DNA from: Burkholderia sp. Bp9143 | Lineage (GTDB): Bacteria > Pseudomonadota > Gammaproteobacteria > Burkholderiales > Burkholderiaceae | Length of the DNA: 64,000 nt | Assembly (NCBI RefSeq): GCF_003853645.1 | Contig: NZ_QTPO01000050.1 | Location: forward strand, 1 to 64,000 | Reading direction: 5' to 3' | Shown here: one piece after another, positions 23,696-34,100 of the stretch | Layout of the letters: every line of letters starts with the position of its first letter | Position numbering within the stretch: the stretch's first letter is position 1 | The notes under the pieces: model-generated | Database searches by the model: none | What the model was told of the DNA's origin: nothing | What the model saw: only the letters and a program-made list of their open reading frames with translations | Position numbers and translations under genes: made by a program

Positions 23696-25372
23696 TCAGG
23701 CTCCGATCTTGTGACGGGTGCGCGCGAGCAGGATCACTGGCACGAGCCCGGCCAGCACGATCGCGAGCGCGGCGACCGCGCCTTCCTCATAGGTGCCGCG
23801 CGCGGCTTCCGCGTACAGCCAGGTCGCGAGCGTGTCGAAATTCAGCGGACGCAGCAGCAGCGTCGCCGGCAGCTCCTTCATCGCATCGACGAAGACGAGC
23901 AGCGCGCTGGTCGTGAGCGCGGGCCGCAGCAGCGGCAGGTGCACGCGGCGCAGCGTGCCGCCGGCCGTCTCGCCGAGCGAGCGCGCGGCCTGTTCGAGCG
24001 ACGGCGGAATGCGCGCGAGGCCGGCTTCGATGCTGCCGGCCGAGATCGCGAGAAAGCGCACGGTGTATGCGATCACGAGCGCGGCCGCCGACCCCATCAG
24101 CAGCAGCCCGTCGCGGCCGAGCGCCGCGCCGAGCAGCCGGTCGGCCGTCGCGAACGGGATCAGCAGGCCGATCGCGAGCACGGTGCCCGGCACCGCGTAG
24201 CCGAGGCTCGCGATCCGCGCGCACACGCGGGCCGGGCCCGCACGCGCGCTGTCGCGCTGCGCGCGCGCCGCCCACGCGACGACCAGCCCGCACACGAGCG
24301 TCGCGACCGTTGCGGCGGCGGCGATCGTCAGCGTGTTCGCGAGCCCGGTCAGCAACTGCGCGGAGACGCCGCCGACGAGATGCAGCCGCTTGCCGGTCTC
24401 GACCGCGAGGTACGCGGCCGGTGCGCCGAAGCCGAGCAGCACCGGCAGCCAGCCGAACGCGGCGGCGCTCCACGCGGCCACGCCCGTCAGCTTGCGCGGC
24501 TCGACCGGACGCATGCGCCGGCCGTGCGCGTAGCGCTGGCGGCGGCGCCCGTAGCGTTCGAGCACGATCATGCCGACGACGATCGCGAGCATCGCGAGCG
24601 CGATCTGCGCGGCGCCGGCGAGATCGGAGCGCGTGATCCACGTGGTGTAGACCGATACAGTCAGCGTCTGCACGCCGAGGAATTCCGACGCGCCGATGTC
24701 GTTCAGCGTTTCGAGCAGCGCGAGGCTCACGCCGACCGCGATCGCGGGCCGCGCGAGCGGCACGACGACGCGCCAGAACGTCGCGATGCGTCCCGCGCCG
24801 AGCGTGCGCGCGGCTTCGAGAAGACTCGCGGACTGCGTGACGAACATCGCGCGCGTGCTCAGGTACACATACGGATACAGCACGAAGCCGAGCACGAAGA
24901 TCGCACCGGGCAGCGCGCGCAGGTCGGGCAGGCGGAACTGGCGCGGGCTGTCGAAGCCGAGCAGCCAGCGGATCGCGCCCTGCACGGGGCCGATCGGGTG
25001 GAGCAGGTCGAGATACGCGAACGCGACGATATAGGTGGGCACCGCGAGCGGCAGCAACAGCGCCCAGGTCAGCATCCGGCGGCCGGGAAAATCGTACGCG
25101 GTGACGAGCCACGCGCAACCGGTGCCGATTACCGTGACGATCGCGCCGACGCCCGCGAGCAGCAGCAGCGTGTTGACGAGCGCCTGCGGCAGCACGAATT
25201 CGGCGAGATGCTTCCAGTGTGCGAGATCGGCGCCGAATGCGGCGGCGACCAGCACCGCGAGCGGCGCCGCGACCGCCGCGGCGATCGCGACGGCCGCGCC
25301 CAGCCAGAGGCTGCCCACGCGCGAACGGAGCGGCTGGCGGCGCGCGCGGACGACCGATGCATCAGTTGTCAA
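23696..25372 (-). CDS. fbpB: Iron(III) ABC transporter permease, two-domain
   Basis: This 558-residue permease has two homologous halves, each with a binding-protein-dependent transport motif, and about 12 hydrophobic segments. It forms the whole channel of the importer. The first half holds LEAARTLGAGRIATFWRVVVPLARPA; the second holds LEQAARSLGETAGGTLRRVHLPLLRP (EAA loops). The TTG start at 25372 overlaps the end of the fbpA-like gene, suggesting translational coupling. A GTG about 17 codons later is an alternative. Confidence 0.87.
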   Translation of the reverse strand: MTTDASVVRARRQPLRSRVGSLWLGAAVAIAAAVAAPLAVLVAAAFGADLAHWKHLAEFVLPQALVNTLLLLAGVGAIVTVIGTGCAWLVTAYDFPGRRMLTWALLLPLAVPTYIVAFAYLDLLHPIGPVQGAIRWLLGFDSPRQFRLPDLRALPGAIFVLGFVLYPYVYLSTRAMFVTQSASLLEAARTLGAGRIATFWRVVVPLARPAIAVGVSLALLETLNDIGASEFLGVQTLTVSVYTTWITRSDLAGAAQIALAMLAIVVGMIVLERYGRRRQRYAHGRRMRPVEPRKLTGVAAWSAAAFGWLPVLLGFGAPAAYLAVETGKRLHLVGGVSAQLLTGLANTLTIAAAATVATLVCGLVVAWAARAQRDSARAGPARVCARIASLGYAVPGTVLAIGLLIPFATADRLLGAALGRDGLLLMGSAAALVIAYTVRFLAISAGSIEAGLARIPPSLEQAARSLGETAGGTLRRVHLPLLRPALTTSALLVFVDAMKELPATLLLRPLNFDTLATWLYAEAARGTYEEGAVAALAIVLAGLVPVILLARTRHKIGA

Positions 25373-26405
25373 AGCCGACCTTGTCGACGAGCTGGCTGGC
25401 CGCCTTGCGGTGCTTCGCGATGTCGGTCAGCGGCAGCGGGTCGACCTTCAGCGTGCCGAAGCTCGCGATCACCGGATCGAGCTTCACGTTCGCGCGCACC
25501 GGGTACTCGTAGTTCGCCTGCGCATACAGCGCCTGCGCTTCCGGCGACACGAGGTATTCGAGCAGCTTCACCGCGTTGGCCTTGTGCGGCGCGTGCTTCG
25601 CAACCGTCGCACCGCTGACGTTCACGTGCGTGCCGCCGCTCCTGGCGTTCGCGAACGTCGGCCGCACGACCTTGATCGCGTCGCCCCACTTGCGCGCATC
25701 GGTGCCGGCTTCCGCGTTCTTCATGTGACCGACGTAGTACGCATTCGCGAGGCCGACGTCGCAGATGCCGCCGAGAATGTCGCGCGCGACGTCGCGGTCG
25801 CCGCCCGTCGCCTTGCGCGCGAGGTTCGCCTTCACGCCGCGCAGCCACTTTTCGGTCGCGGCTTCGCCGTCGTGCGCGATCATCGCCGCGACGAGTGCCG
25901 TGTTGTACGGGTGCTGCCCCGAGCGGATGCAGACCTTGCCCTTCCGTTTCGGATCGGCGAGATCCTCGTAGCGGAATGCGTCGACCTTCAGGTCCTTCTC
26001 CACGTACAGCACGCGATCGCGCAGCGACAGCGCGTACCAGTCGCCTTGCGCGCCGCGCAGGTTCGCGGGAATCGCGTCGTCGAGCACCTTCGAGCGCACC
26101 GGCTGCGCGAGCCCGCCGTCGACGAGGTCGAGCAGGTTGCCGATGTCGACCGTCATCAGCACGTCGGCCGGCGATTGCGCGCCTTCCGCCTTCACGCGCT
26201 CGAGCAGGCCGTCCTTCACGAACACCGTGTTGACCTTGACGCCGCTCTGTTTCGTGAACGCGTCGATCAGCGGCTGGATCAGCTTCGGTTCGCGGGTGGT
26301 GTACAGGCTCACTTCCTCGGCCGCGTGGGCCAGCGGCGCGAACGCGGCGGCGGCAAGGGCGAGGGCGCCGGCGAGCGGCAGCAGGCGGGTGCGCGGATTC
26401 GACAT
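25362..26405 (-). CDS. fbpA: Periplasmic iron(III)-binding protein
   Basis: This 347-residue substrate-binding protein starts at ATG 26405 with GGAG 6 nt upstream. A Sec signal peptide (LLPLAGALALAAAAFAPLAHA) is followed by the family start EEVSLYTTREPKLIQPLIDA. The tandem tyrosines in GLANAYYVGHMKN are the iron ligands of FbpA/FutA proteins, and SGQHPYNTALVAAMIAHDGE is also characteristic. It heads the three-gene importer operon behind a promoter overlapped by a Fur box. Confidence 0.9.
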   Translation of the reverse strand: MSNPRTRLLPLAGALALAAAAFAPLAHAAEEVSLYTTREPKLIQPLIDAFTKQSGVKVNTVFVKDGLLERVKAEGAQSPADVLMTVDIGNLLDLVDGGLAQPVRSKVLDDAIPANLRGAQGDWYALSLRDRVLYVEKDLKVDAFRYEDLADPKRKGKVCIRSGQHPYNTALVAAMIAHDGEAATEKWLRGVKANLARKATGGDRDVARDILGGICDVGLANAYYVGHMKNAEAGTDARKWGDAIKVVRPTFANARSGGTHVNVSGATVAKHAPHKANAVKLLEYLVSPEAQALYAQANYEYPVRANVKLDPVIASFGTLKVDPLPLTDIAKHRKAASQLVDKVGFDN

Positions 26406-26497
26406 GGAGACTCCGGTGAGGCAGGCGGACGAAGAAGCGTTCCGGGGCGTGCCTGCCGCCCGAGCGACCCGAAACATCACAAAGCGAAAGATTTCGG

Positions 26498-26531
26498 ATT
26501 CTAGATCGGAATGGGAATGATTATCAAATGA
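26498..26531 (-). promoter_or_regulatory. Promoter with overlapping Fur box for the iron importer
   Basis: On the minus strand, -35 TTGATA (26522-26527) and -10 TAGAAT (26498-26503) are 18 nt apart. The -35 lies inside a Fur-box-like 19-mer (26513-26531) with the perfect core TGATAATCATT and 12 of 19 matches to GATAATGATAATCATTATC. Iron-Fur binding there would occlude the promoter. Confidence 0.75.
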
Positions 26532-26646
26532 AAGGTGATGGAAGGCAGGGTGGAAGGCGGGAGGAGGGTGCGCAACGGGGCGTCGCAGCGCGGGCGCAAG
26601 CGCGTAGAATGCCCGCTTCAACGAATTCGACGGAGCCGCACCGACC

Positions 26647-26808
26647 ATGAACGATCAGCGCAAGAAGAACCCTGTCCGCAACGTGAGCATCCTGATCGTC
26701 GTGGCCGTGCTGCTCGTGATCGGGACGATCCTGTACAACGCGATCTCGCAGAAGCACGCGTACGACGAGGCCCATCCGGCCGAGGCCGCTAGCGCCGCGT
26801 CGCACTGA
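26647..26808 (+). CDS. Small single-span membrane protein (53 aa)
   Basis: ATG 26647 to TGA 26808 encodes a basic N-terminus (MNDQRKKNPVRN), one transmembrane helix (SILIVVAVLLVIGTILY) and a short acidic tail. Codon use and the clean topology support a real small gene, though the ribosome site is weak (GGAG about 12 nt upstream). The family is not recognised. It is divergent from the iron importer and followed by about 170 nt of GC-rich DNA without a visible gene. Confidence 0.65.
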   Translation: MNDQRKKNPVRNVSILIVVAVLLVIGTILYNAISQKHAYDEAHPAEAASAASH

Positions 26809-26978
26809 CGCCGGTGCGGATGCGCATGATCGCTGCGCGGCCCGGCCGGGCAGCCGGCGATGCGCGGGAATGGCGGGAAGGGTAGACCCGGCGGCGGGCG
26901 ACGCGCGAGGCGTCGCGTTACGCCGGGAGAGACGCGGGCGCCGAAGCCGGCGCGCCGCATGGAAGGGTCAGTCGTGCG

Positions 26979-28346
26979 TCATCGTGACGCAGGCGCGAAT
27001 TTCGGGCGGATCCGTGCGTAGAACACGACCGCGAGCAGCACGAGCCATGCCGCGCCGACGTAGAGTGCGACGCGCGTATCGTCGAACCAGCCGAGCATCA
27101 CGATCACGAAACCCATGAACGCGATCGTCAGCACGGGGGCGACGGGCCACAGCGGCACCTTGAACTTCAGCGCCGCGACTTCCGCGCTCGACAGGCGACG
27201 GCGCATCGCGACCTGCGACAGCAGGATCATCAGCCACACCCACACGGTCGCGAACGTCGCGATCGCCGCGACCACCAGGAACACGTCCTTCGGCATCAGG
27301 TAGTTGAGCAGCACGCCGACCAGCAGCGCGCCGGCCATCACGAGCACCGTGACCCACGGCACGCCGTGCCGCGACGTCGTCATCAGCACGCGCGGCGCGT
27401 GGCCCTGCCGCGCCATCCCGAACATCATCCGGCCCGCGCCGAAGATGTCGCTGTTGATCGCCGAGATCGCCGCGCTGATCACCACGAGGTTGAGGATCGT
27501 CGCGGCCGACTTCACGCCGAGCGCCGAGAAGATCTGCACGAACGGGCTGCCGTCGCTGCCGACGCCGGTCCACGGGCTGATCGACATCAGCACGACCATC
27601 GTCAGCACGTAGAACAGCAGGATGCGCGCGGGCACCGCGTTGATCGCGCGCGGAATCACGCGCTCCGGGTCCTTCGCCTCGCCGGCGCTCATCCCGATCA
27701 CCTCGATGCCGCCGTACGCGAAGATCACGACCGACAGCGACGCGATCAGCCCGCCGATCCCGTTCGGGAAGAAGCCGCCATGGTTCCACAGGTTCGCGAA
27801 CGTCGGCACGTCGGCCGAATGGCCGAAATGCATGCCGGTCAGCAGGATCGCGACGCCGCCGCCGATCATCGCGACGATCGCGCCGACCTTGATGATCGAC
27901 AGCCAGAACTCGAGCTCGCCGAACACCTTCACGTGGCACAGGTTCAGCCCGCAGATGACCGCGACGACGCCGAGCACCCAGATCCATTGCGGGACATCCG
28001 GAAACCAGAAGCCCATGTAGATGCCGAACGCGGTGATGTCGGCGATCGCGACGATCACCATTTCGAGCGTGTAGGTCCAGCCGGTGACGAAGCCCGCGAA
28101 CGGGCCGAGGTTTTCGGTCGCGTAGTGGCCGAACGAGCCGGCGACGGGCTCGCGCACGGCCATCTCGCCGAGTGCGCGCATCACCATGTAGACGGCCGCG
28201 CCGCCCAGGATGTAGGCCAGGATCACCGCCGGGCCCGCGAGCTGGATCGCGGACGCCGAGCCGTAGAACAGGCCGGTGCCGATCGCCGAGCCCAGCGCGA
28301 GAAAGCGGATGTGCCGCGCGCTCAGGTGGCGCTGCAAGTTCTTCAT
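26979..28346 (-). CDS. APC-family amino-acid permease (AAT type, HutT/ProY-like)
   Basis: This 455-residue, roughly 12-helix transporter starts at ATG 28346 with GGAG 5 nt upstream. The family N-terminus [20 protein letters not shown] with [17 protein letters not shown] is intact, as is [12 protein letters not shown] and [23 protein letters not shown]-family members carry proline, histidine or aromatic amino acids by proton symport. The perfect palindrome upstream with core TTGTATATACAA resembles a HutC operator. Histidine is therefore a plausible substrate, but that is an inference. Confidence 0.87.
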   Translation of the reverse strand: MKNLQRHLSARHIRFLALGSAIGTGLFYGSASAIQLAGPAVILAYILGGAAVYMVMRALGEMAVREPVAGSFGHYATENLGPFAGFVTGWTYTLEMVIVAIADITAFGIYMGFWFPDVPQWIWVLGVVAVICGLNLCHVKVFGELEFWLSIIKVGAIVAMIGGGVAILLTGMHFGHSADVPTFANLWNHGGFFPNGIGGLIASLSVVIFAYGGIEVIGMSAGEAKDPERVIPRAINAVPARILLFYVLTMVVLMSISPWTGVGSDGSPFVQIFSALGVKSAATILNLVVISAAISAINSDIFGAGRMMFGMARQGHAPRVLMTTSRHGVPWVTVLVMAGALLVGVLLNYLMPKDVFLVVAAIATFATVWVWLMILLSQVAMRRRLSSAEVAALKFKVPLWPVAPVLTIAFMGFVIVMLGWFDDTRVALYVGAAWLVLLAVVFYARIRPKFAPASR

Positions 28347-28402
28347 CGAGTCTCCGATATCGTTATGCGACGGACCGGTCAAGCGGGGCCGGCCCGGCTG
28401 GC

Positions 28403-28424
28403 TCAAGTTGTATATACAACTTGA
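28403..28424. promoter_or_regulatory. Perfect 22-bp palindrome, HutC/GntR-type operator
   Basis: The 22 bases at 28403-28424 are a perfect palindrome with core TTGTATATACAA, extended outward to CAAG/CTTG. GntR-family HutC regulators bind CTTGTATATACAAG-like sites. It is centred about 67 nt upstream of the permease start, at the expected promoter. The rest of the 302-nt gap up to the FUSC gene holds nothing else I can recognise. Confidence 0.7.
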
Positions 28425-28648
28425 ATGTGAACAAATGATAACAAGCCGGGCCGTGTGACCGGAATCGGGTATTCCCTGACTGGCGCAGCCGGCGGAATCG
28501 GGGTGGGGCCATCGCCCGGCGTGCGCACGGGCCGTGCGGGGCGGGCGGGACATGCTTCGGTGGGGGGCGGCGTTGCGGGAGCGGGGACGCGCCGCTGGCC
28601 GGCCCGCTTGCATGCGCGGGCGGCCGGCGGCGGGACAGCTTCATGCCG

Positions 28649-30940
28649 TCATGCGGGCAGGCGGATGACGCTTGCGTCCTTGCGGATCAGCAACGACGAC
28701 GCGAGCATCTGCTTGCACTGGTGCGCGAGCACCTTCAGGTCGTGCGTGAGCTCGGCGCCCACCGCGTCGGATTTTTCCGCGGACACGACCATCGCGTCGA
28801 GGTCGCGCGTGATCTGCTTCGTCGCGTCGAGCTGGTCGGCCGGCGGCGCCTCGCCGGCTTCCGCCTTCTCGAGATTCTCGAGCACGGCGAACAGGCCGCG
28901 GTGCAGCGCGTCGTCGTGGACGAGGTTCTCGTCGGCCACGCACGCGCTGCGGATCAGCGGCGCGGCGGCGGTGATCTGCGCGCCGAGCACGTGCGTCTGC
29001 ACGAGCAGGTCGTTCAGCTCCGGCACGAAGCGCTGGTGCGCCTTCGGCTCGATCATCATCCGCTGGAACGCCTGGCCGAGGTTCGCGAACGCGATGTGCA
29101 CGTCCTTGCGCGCGAGGCGGTAGCGGTAGTCGTCGTCGAGGGCGGCGGCCGGTGTCTCGATGGCCGCGGCGACGACCGGCACGACCGCCGCGCCGTCGGC
29201 GGCCGGCACGGGCGGTGTCGATGCGCCGCGCCCGGCACGCCAGACGGCCTCGAAATACTTGCGGGTCGACGTCAGCATGTCGGTGACGAGCTTACCCATC
29301 AGCCGGTATTCCCAGTACGGGAACAGGCGGCTCGCGGCGATCGCGATCATGCAGCCGACCACCGTGTCGATCGCGCGCTCGCCGATGATCCGCATGCTGC
29401 CCGGCGCGAGCAGGTGGAACATCAGCAGCACGTAAGACGACGTGAACACGACGCTCGCCGCGTAATTGAACAGCAGCAGGCTGTAGCTCATGACCATCGA
29501 CCCGAACATGATCGCGATCAGCAGGTGCGGCTCCTTGACCGTGTAGATCAGCGCAATGCTCGCCGCGCAGCCGATCAGCGTGCCGACGATACGCTGCGCG
29601 TTGCGCTGCTTGGTGAGCGAGTAGCCGGGCTTCAGGATGATGATGGTCGTCATCACGATCCAGTAGGCGTTCGTGAGCGGCAGCAGCCGGCCGAGCCAGA
29701 AGCCGACCGCGACCGCGATCGTCATGCGCAGCGCGTGGCGGAGGCTCGGCGAGCCCATGTTCAGGTTCGAGAAGATCAGGAGCGGCGACATCCGGCGCCG
29801 CTGCAGGAAGCGCGTGAGCGCCTTGTCGATCTTCAGTTCGGTCTGCTGCGGGTCGGCATGGCCCGACAGGTTGCGGCGCATCCGGTCGATCAGGCGCGTC
29901 GCGCTCCAGATGCGCCGGAACGTCGCGAGGACGGCCGCGTAGGCTTCCGCGTTGGTGGCCGGGAAGTTCTTCTTGCGCATCAGCTCGATCTCGTACTCGA
30001 TCGCGCGCAGTTCGGCCTTCACGCTGATCCGCGAATGGGGCGCGCGGTTCTCGAGCACCGCGAGGCCGATCTCCTCGAGATCGGCGGCCGCCTTGCGGAT
30101 CAGGTCGCGATAGAAAATGATCAGGTCGGAGCCGCCGAACGTGTTGCGCACGAGCGGGTAGTCGGTGTGTGCGCCGACGAACAGTTCGTGCAGGTCGACG
30201 CTGTTGATGAACAGGTTGTACATCGTCGTGCGGCCGGGATCGAGCTTGCCGCGGCGCAGCTTCGGCAGGTTGCGCAACACGATGTCGCGCGCGGTTTCCT
30301 GCGTTTCGACCGCGGTGATCTGCTTCGCGACGAGATTGCGGTAGCACTCGTCGAGATCGGCGTCGAGATCGTAGAACTGCGCGCGCGCGAGCAGGTAGTC
30401 GGCGCACGCGAACAGGCTTTCGGCCAGCGCCTGCTGCTCGATCCGGCGCGCCTGCCATTGCGACACGAGCGTTGCCCAGTACGTGTACCAGAGGCCGCCC
30501 GCGAGAATCCAGCCGGCATTGATGAACGCCTGCAGCGGCGTGAACTTCTCCTCGAGCGTCATCACCATCATGAACAGCGTCGCGAAGCTGATCTGCGGCC
30601 AGCGGTTGCCGTAGACGACGATCAGCGACAGCACGAACGTGAGCGGCACGATCGTCAGCCACAGCGCGAAGATGTTCGGCGTGGCGAGGCCGGTCGCGAG
30701 CGCGGCCAGGAAGCCGATCACGCTGCACGCGAGCATTTCGTTGTGCTTGTACTTCAGCGGGCCCGGCATGTCGACGACGCACGCGCCGAGCGCGCCGGTC
30801 GCGATCGTGAAGCCGAGCTCCCGGTTGTGAAACACGATCAGGCTCAGCACGGCCGGCAGCGATACGCCGACCGCGATCCGCAGGCCGCCGAAAAAGTACT
30901 GGCTGTAGAAAAACTTTCTGATTTCGACCGAATAGCGCAT
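28649..30940 (-). CDS. yccS: FUSC/YccS-family inner-membrane protein
   Basis: This 763-residue protein has the layout of the YccS/YhfK family. An N-terminal hydrophobic block of about six helices (residues 15-160) is followed by a long cytoplasmic helical region (about 170-390). A second hydrophobic block (RMTIAVAVGFWLGRLLPLTN, then WIVMTTIIILKPGYSLTKQR and RIVGTLIGCAASIALIYTV) and a cytoplasmic tail complete it. The motif KPGYSLTKQRNAQRIVGT is typical of FUSC proteins, which are proposed aromatic-acid or toxic-metabolite exporters. Function remains unproven. It is divergent from recC with 181 nt between them. Confidence 0.85.
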   Translation of the reverse strand: MRYSVEIRKFFYSQYFFGGLRIAVGVSLPAVLSLIVFHNRELGFTIATGALGACVVDMPGPLKYKHNEMLACSVIGFLAALATGLATPNIFALWLTIVPLTFVLSLIVVYGNRWPQISFATLFMMVMTLEEKFTPLQAFINAGWILAGGLWYTYWATLVSQWQARRIEQQALAESLFACADYLLARAQFYDLDADLDECYRNLVAKQITAVETQETARDIVLRNLPKLRRGKLDPGRTTMYNLFINSVDLHELFVGAHTDYPLVRNTFGGSDLIIFYRDLIRKAAADLEEIGLAVLENRAPHSRISVKAELRAIEYEIELMRKKNFPATNAEAYAAVLATFRRIWSATRLIDRMRRNLSGHADPQQTELKIDKALTRFLQRRRMSPLLIFSNLNMGSPSLRHALRMTIAVAVGFWLGRLLPLTNAYWIVMTTIIILKPGYSLTKQRNAQRIVGTLIGCAASIALIYTVKEPHLLIAIMFGSMVMSYSLLLFNYAASVVFTSSYVLLMFHLLAPGSMRIIGERAIDTVVGCMIAIAASRLFPYWEYRLMGKLVTDMLTSTRKYFEAVWRAGRGASTPPVPAADGAAVVPVVAAAIETPAAALDDDYRYRLARKDVHIAFANLGQAFQRMMIEPKAHQRFVPELNDLLVQTHVLGAQITAAAPLIRSACVADENLVHDDALHRGLFAVLENLEKAEAGEAPPADQLDATKQITRDLDAMVVSAEKSDAVGAELTHDLKVLAHQCKQMLASSLLIRKDASVIRLPA

Positions 30941-31121
30941 CGATGGGTTGAATGACAGACGAAGACGCCCGGGGCGGCGTATTGACTGGCGACGAGTCTA
31001 TCGTATTTCGCGGCCCGCAAAACCTGGCCTTTCGGATGAGGTTCATCGCGACGGTCCTTTTGCTATCCTTGGTGCTCCCGTTCGCCCGGCCGGTCCGGCG
31101 CGAGGCTCCGACACCCGCTTC

Positions 31122-34100
31122 ATGCTCCATCTCTTCTATTCGAACCGTCACGAAACGCTGGCCGACGCGCTGCTCGACGACCTGGCCGCGTTCCCGGCCC
31201 GCAACGGCCCGTGGTCGCCGCAACAGGTCATCGTGCCGAGCGCGGCGCTGCGCCGTCGTCTGGAACTCGACATCGCCGCGCGCCACGGCGTGTGCGCGAA
31301 CGTCGAGTTCACGTATCTCGCGCAATGGCTGTGGGCGCAGATCGGCCGCGTGCTGACGGTGCCCGCACGCTCGCCGTTCGCACCCGATCGCCTCGTGTGG
31401 CGCTGCTACCGGATGTTCGCGCAGGGCGCGGGCGGCGCGCCGTGGCGCGCGTCGCCGCGGCTGGCCGCGTATCTGTCCGCGTCCGACGACGCGATGCGCT
31501 ACGAACTCGCGCAGCGCGTCGCGGCCGTGCTCGATCATTACCTGACCTACCGGCCCGAATGGCTGGCCGCGTGGCAGGCCGGCGAGTCGGTGCTCGCGGG
31601 CGACGCCGCGCCGCGCGGCGTCAGCGATGCCGCACGCGACGACGAGCACTGGCAGGCCGCGCTGTGGCGCGCGCTGCTCGCGGAGCTGAGCGACAGCGGT
31701 ACGCCGCCCGCACATCGCTTCCTCGTGGAGGCGCGCAACCTCGATCCCGAAACCGTCGCGCGTGCCGACTGGCCGGAATCGGTCAGCGTGTTCGCGCTGC
31801 CGACGATGCCGCCGCTGCACGTCGCGCTGCTGCGCGAGCTGTCGCGCTGGATCGACGTGCGCGTCTATGCGCTCAACCCGTGCCGCGAATTCTGGTTCGA
31901 CATCGTCACCGCCGCGCATGCCGAGGCGCTCGACGCGGCCGGCCGGCTCGACTACCAGGAAGTCGGCCATCCGCTGCTCGCGGAGTGGGGCCGGCAAACG
32001 CAGGCGCAACTGCACATGCTGCACGAACTGACCGAAAGCGCCGCGTCAGGCGATGCGTCGCGGTTCGTCGGGAACCCCGCGCCGACCTGGCTCGCGCGCG
32101 TGCAGAACGCGATCCTCGACCTGCAGCCGGAGGCCGAGCTCGGCGAAGCGCCGGCCGAGCGCGGGATCGAGGTGCACGTGTGCCACAGCCTCGCGCGCCA
32201 GCTCGAGGTGCTGCATGACCGCCTGCTCGCGTGGTTCGATGCGGACGCGACGCTGCAGCCGTCCGATGTGCTGGTGGCGGTCGCCGATCTCGCGGCGGCC
32301 GGGCCGCTGATCGATGCCGTGTTCGGCACGGCGGGCGCCGGCGGCGCGCGCGTGCCTTACCGGATCACCGGCCTGCCGCCGTCGCAGGCGAACCCGGTCG
32401 CGCGCGTGCTGCTCGAATGGCTCGCGTTGCCGGAGCGGCAGGTCGGCGCGCCGGAGCTGGTCGAATGGCTGCGCGTCGACGCGGTGGCGGCCCGTTACGG
32501 CATCGACGCAGCCGCGCTCGAGACGGTGCAGACCTGGCTTGCGGCCGCCGGCGCGCGGCGCGGGCTGTCGCCGGTGGCGAGCGACGATGCGGCGGTGCCT
32601 GCGCCACGCCATACGTTTTCCGATGCGCTCGCGCGACTCTTCCTCGGCTATGCGATGCCCGAAGGCGCCGCACCGGTCGGCGCGTGGCTGCCGATCGAGG
32701 CGGCCACCGGCAGCGAGGCCGAACTGCTCGGCCGGCTCGCGCGCTTCACGGACGATCTCGACGGCTTCTCGCGACGGCTTGCCGACGCGCACACGCCGCG
32801 CGCATGGAGCGAACTGTTCGCCGACGCGCTCGCGCGGTTCTTCGACTCCGGCGCCGCATATGCCGATGCGCTCTCGGGCGTGCGCGACGCGCTCGACGCG
32901 ATGCTCGCCGCGATGACGGAAGGCGCGCCCGACGAGGCCCTGCCCGCCGCCGTCGTGCGCGCGGGGCTGGCAGCCGCGCTCGACGATCCGGCGCGCGGCG
33001 GGGTGCCGTGGGGCGGCGTGACGTTCTCGTCGCTGACGAGCTTGCGCGGGTTGCCGTATCGCGTCGTGTGCCTGCTCGGGATGGACGACGGCGTGCTGCC
33101 GAGCCTCGCCCGCGCGGACGAGTTCGACCTGATGGCCGTGCTGCCGAAGCTCGGCGACCGGCAGCGCCGCGACGACGAGCGCAACCTGTTCCTCGACCTG
33201 CTGCTCGCCGCGCGCGACCGGCTGCTGATTGCCTATACGGGGCGCAGCATTCGCGACAACGCGCCGTTGCCGCCAGCGGCGCTCGTCGACGAACTGCTCG
33301 ACCATCTCGCGCTCGTCACGGCCGGCGAGGACGCCGCGCCGGACGCGGTCGACGCCGCGCGGCGCGCGTTCATCGTCGAGCATCCGCTGCAACCGTTCGC
33401 GGCCGAGTATTTCAGGCCCGGCAGCGAACTGGCTTCGTACGACGCCGAGCGCGCGACGCTCGCGTCGCTGCTGGCAGCCGAAGCCGCGCGCGACGCGACC
33501 CGCGAGCAGCCGTTCTTCGCGCAGCCGCTGCCGGCCGAGCAGGCCGAGCCCGTCGCGTTCAGCGAATTCGAACGTTTCTGGCGGCATCCGGCCCGCGCGC
33601 TGCTGCGCGCGCGGCTCGGCATCGTGCTGTCCGACGCGCAGGCCGAACTGCTCGACACGGAGCCGTTCGCACTCGACTTCGCGGGCAGCGACGCGCTCGC
33701 CGAGCGCGTGTTGCCGCTCCTGATCGAATCGGATGAAGGGGGCGTGCACGATCATGCGCTGCGTATCGCGGACGCCAGCCCGGAGCTGCCGGGCGGCGCG
33801 ACGGGCGCCGTCTGGCGCGACCAGGCGCTCGGCTCGATGACGCAGCTTGCGTCGAACGTGCGGCGTGCACTGGCCGACGGCATGGAACGGCGGCCGTTCA
33901 CGCTCTCGCTCGCGCCCGCATGGCCCGATACCGACCAGACGCTGTTCGGCGCCGATGACGCGATGCTGTCGGGCGATGCGGTGAGTGCGCCGCTCGAACT
34001 GCACGGTACGCTGAACCGGCTCACGCCGGCGGGCCAGATCATCTATCGCTATGCACGGCCGAGCGCACGCGACTACCTGTCCGCGTGGCTCGCGCACCTC

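Noticed and set aside
30948-31121. 58-codon N-terminal extension of RecC
   Set aside because: Family proteins begin at the MLHLFYSNRHE segment, and the extension reads as Arg-rich non-coding sequence.
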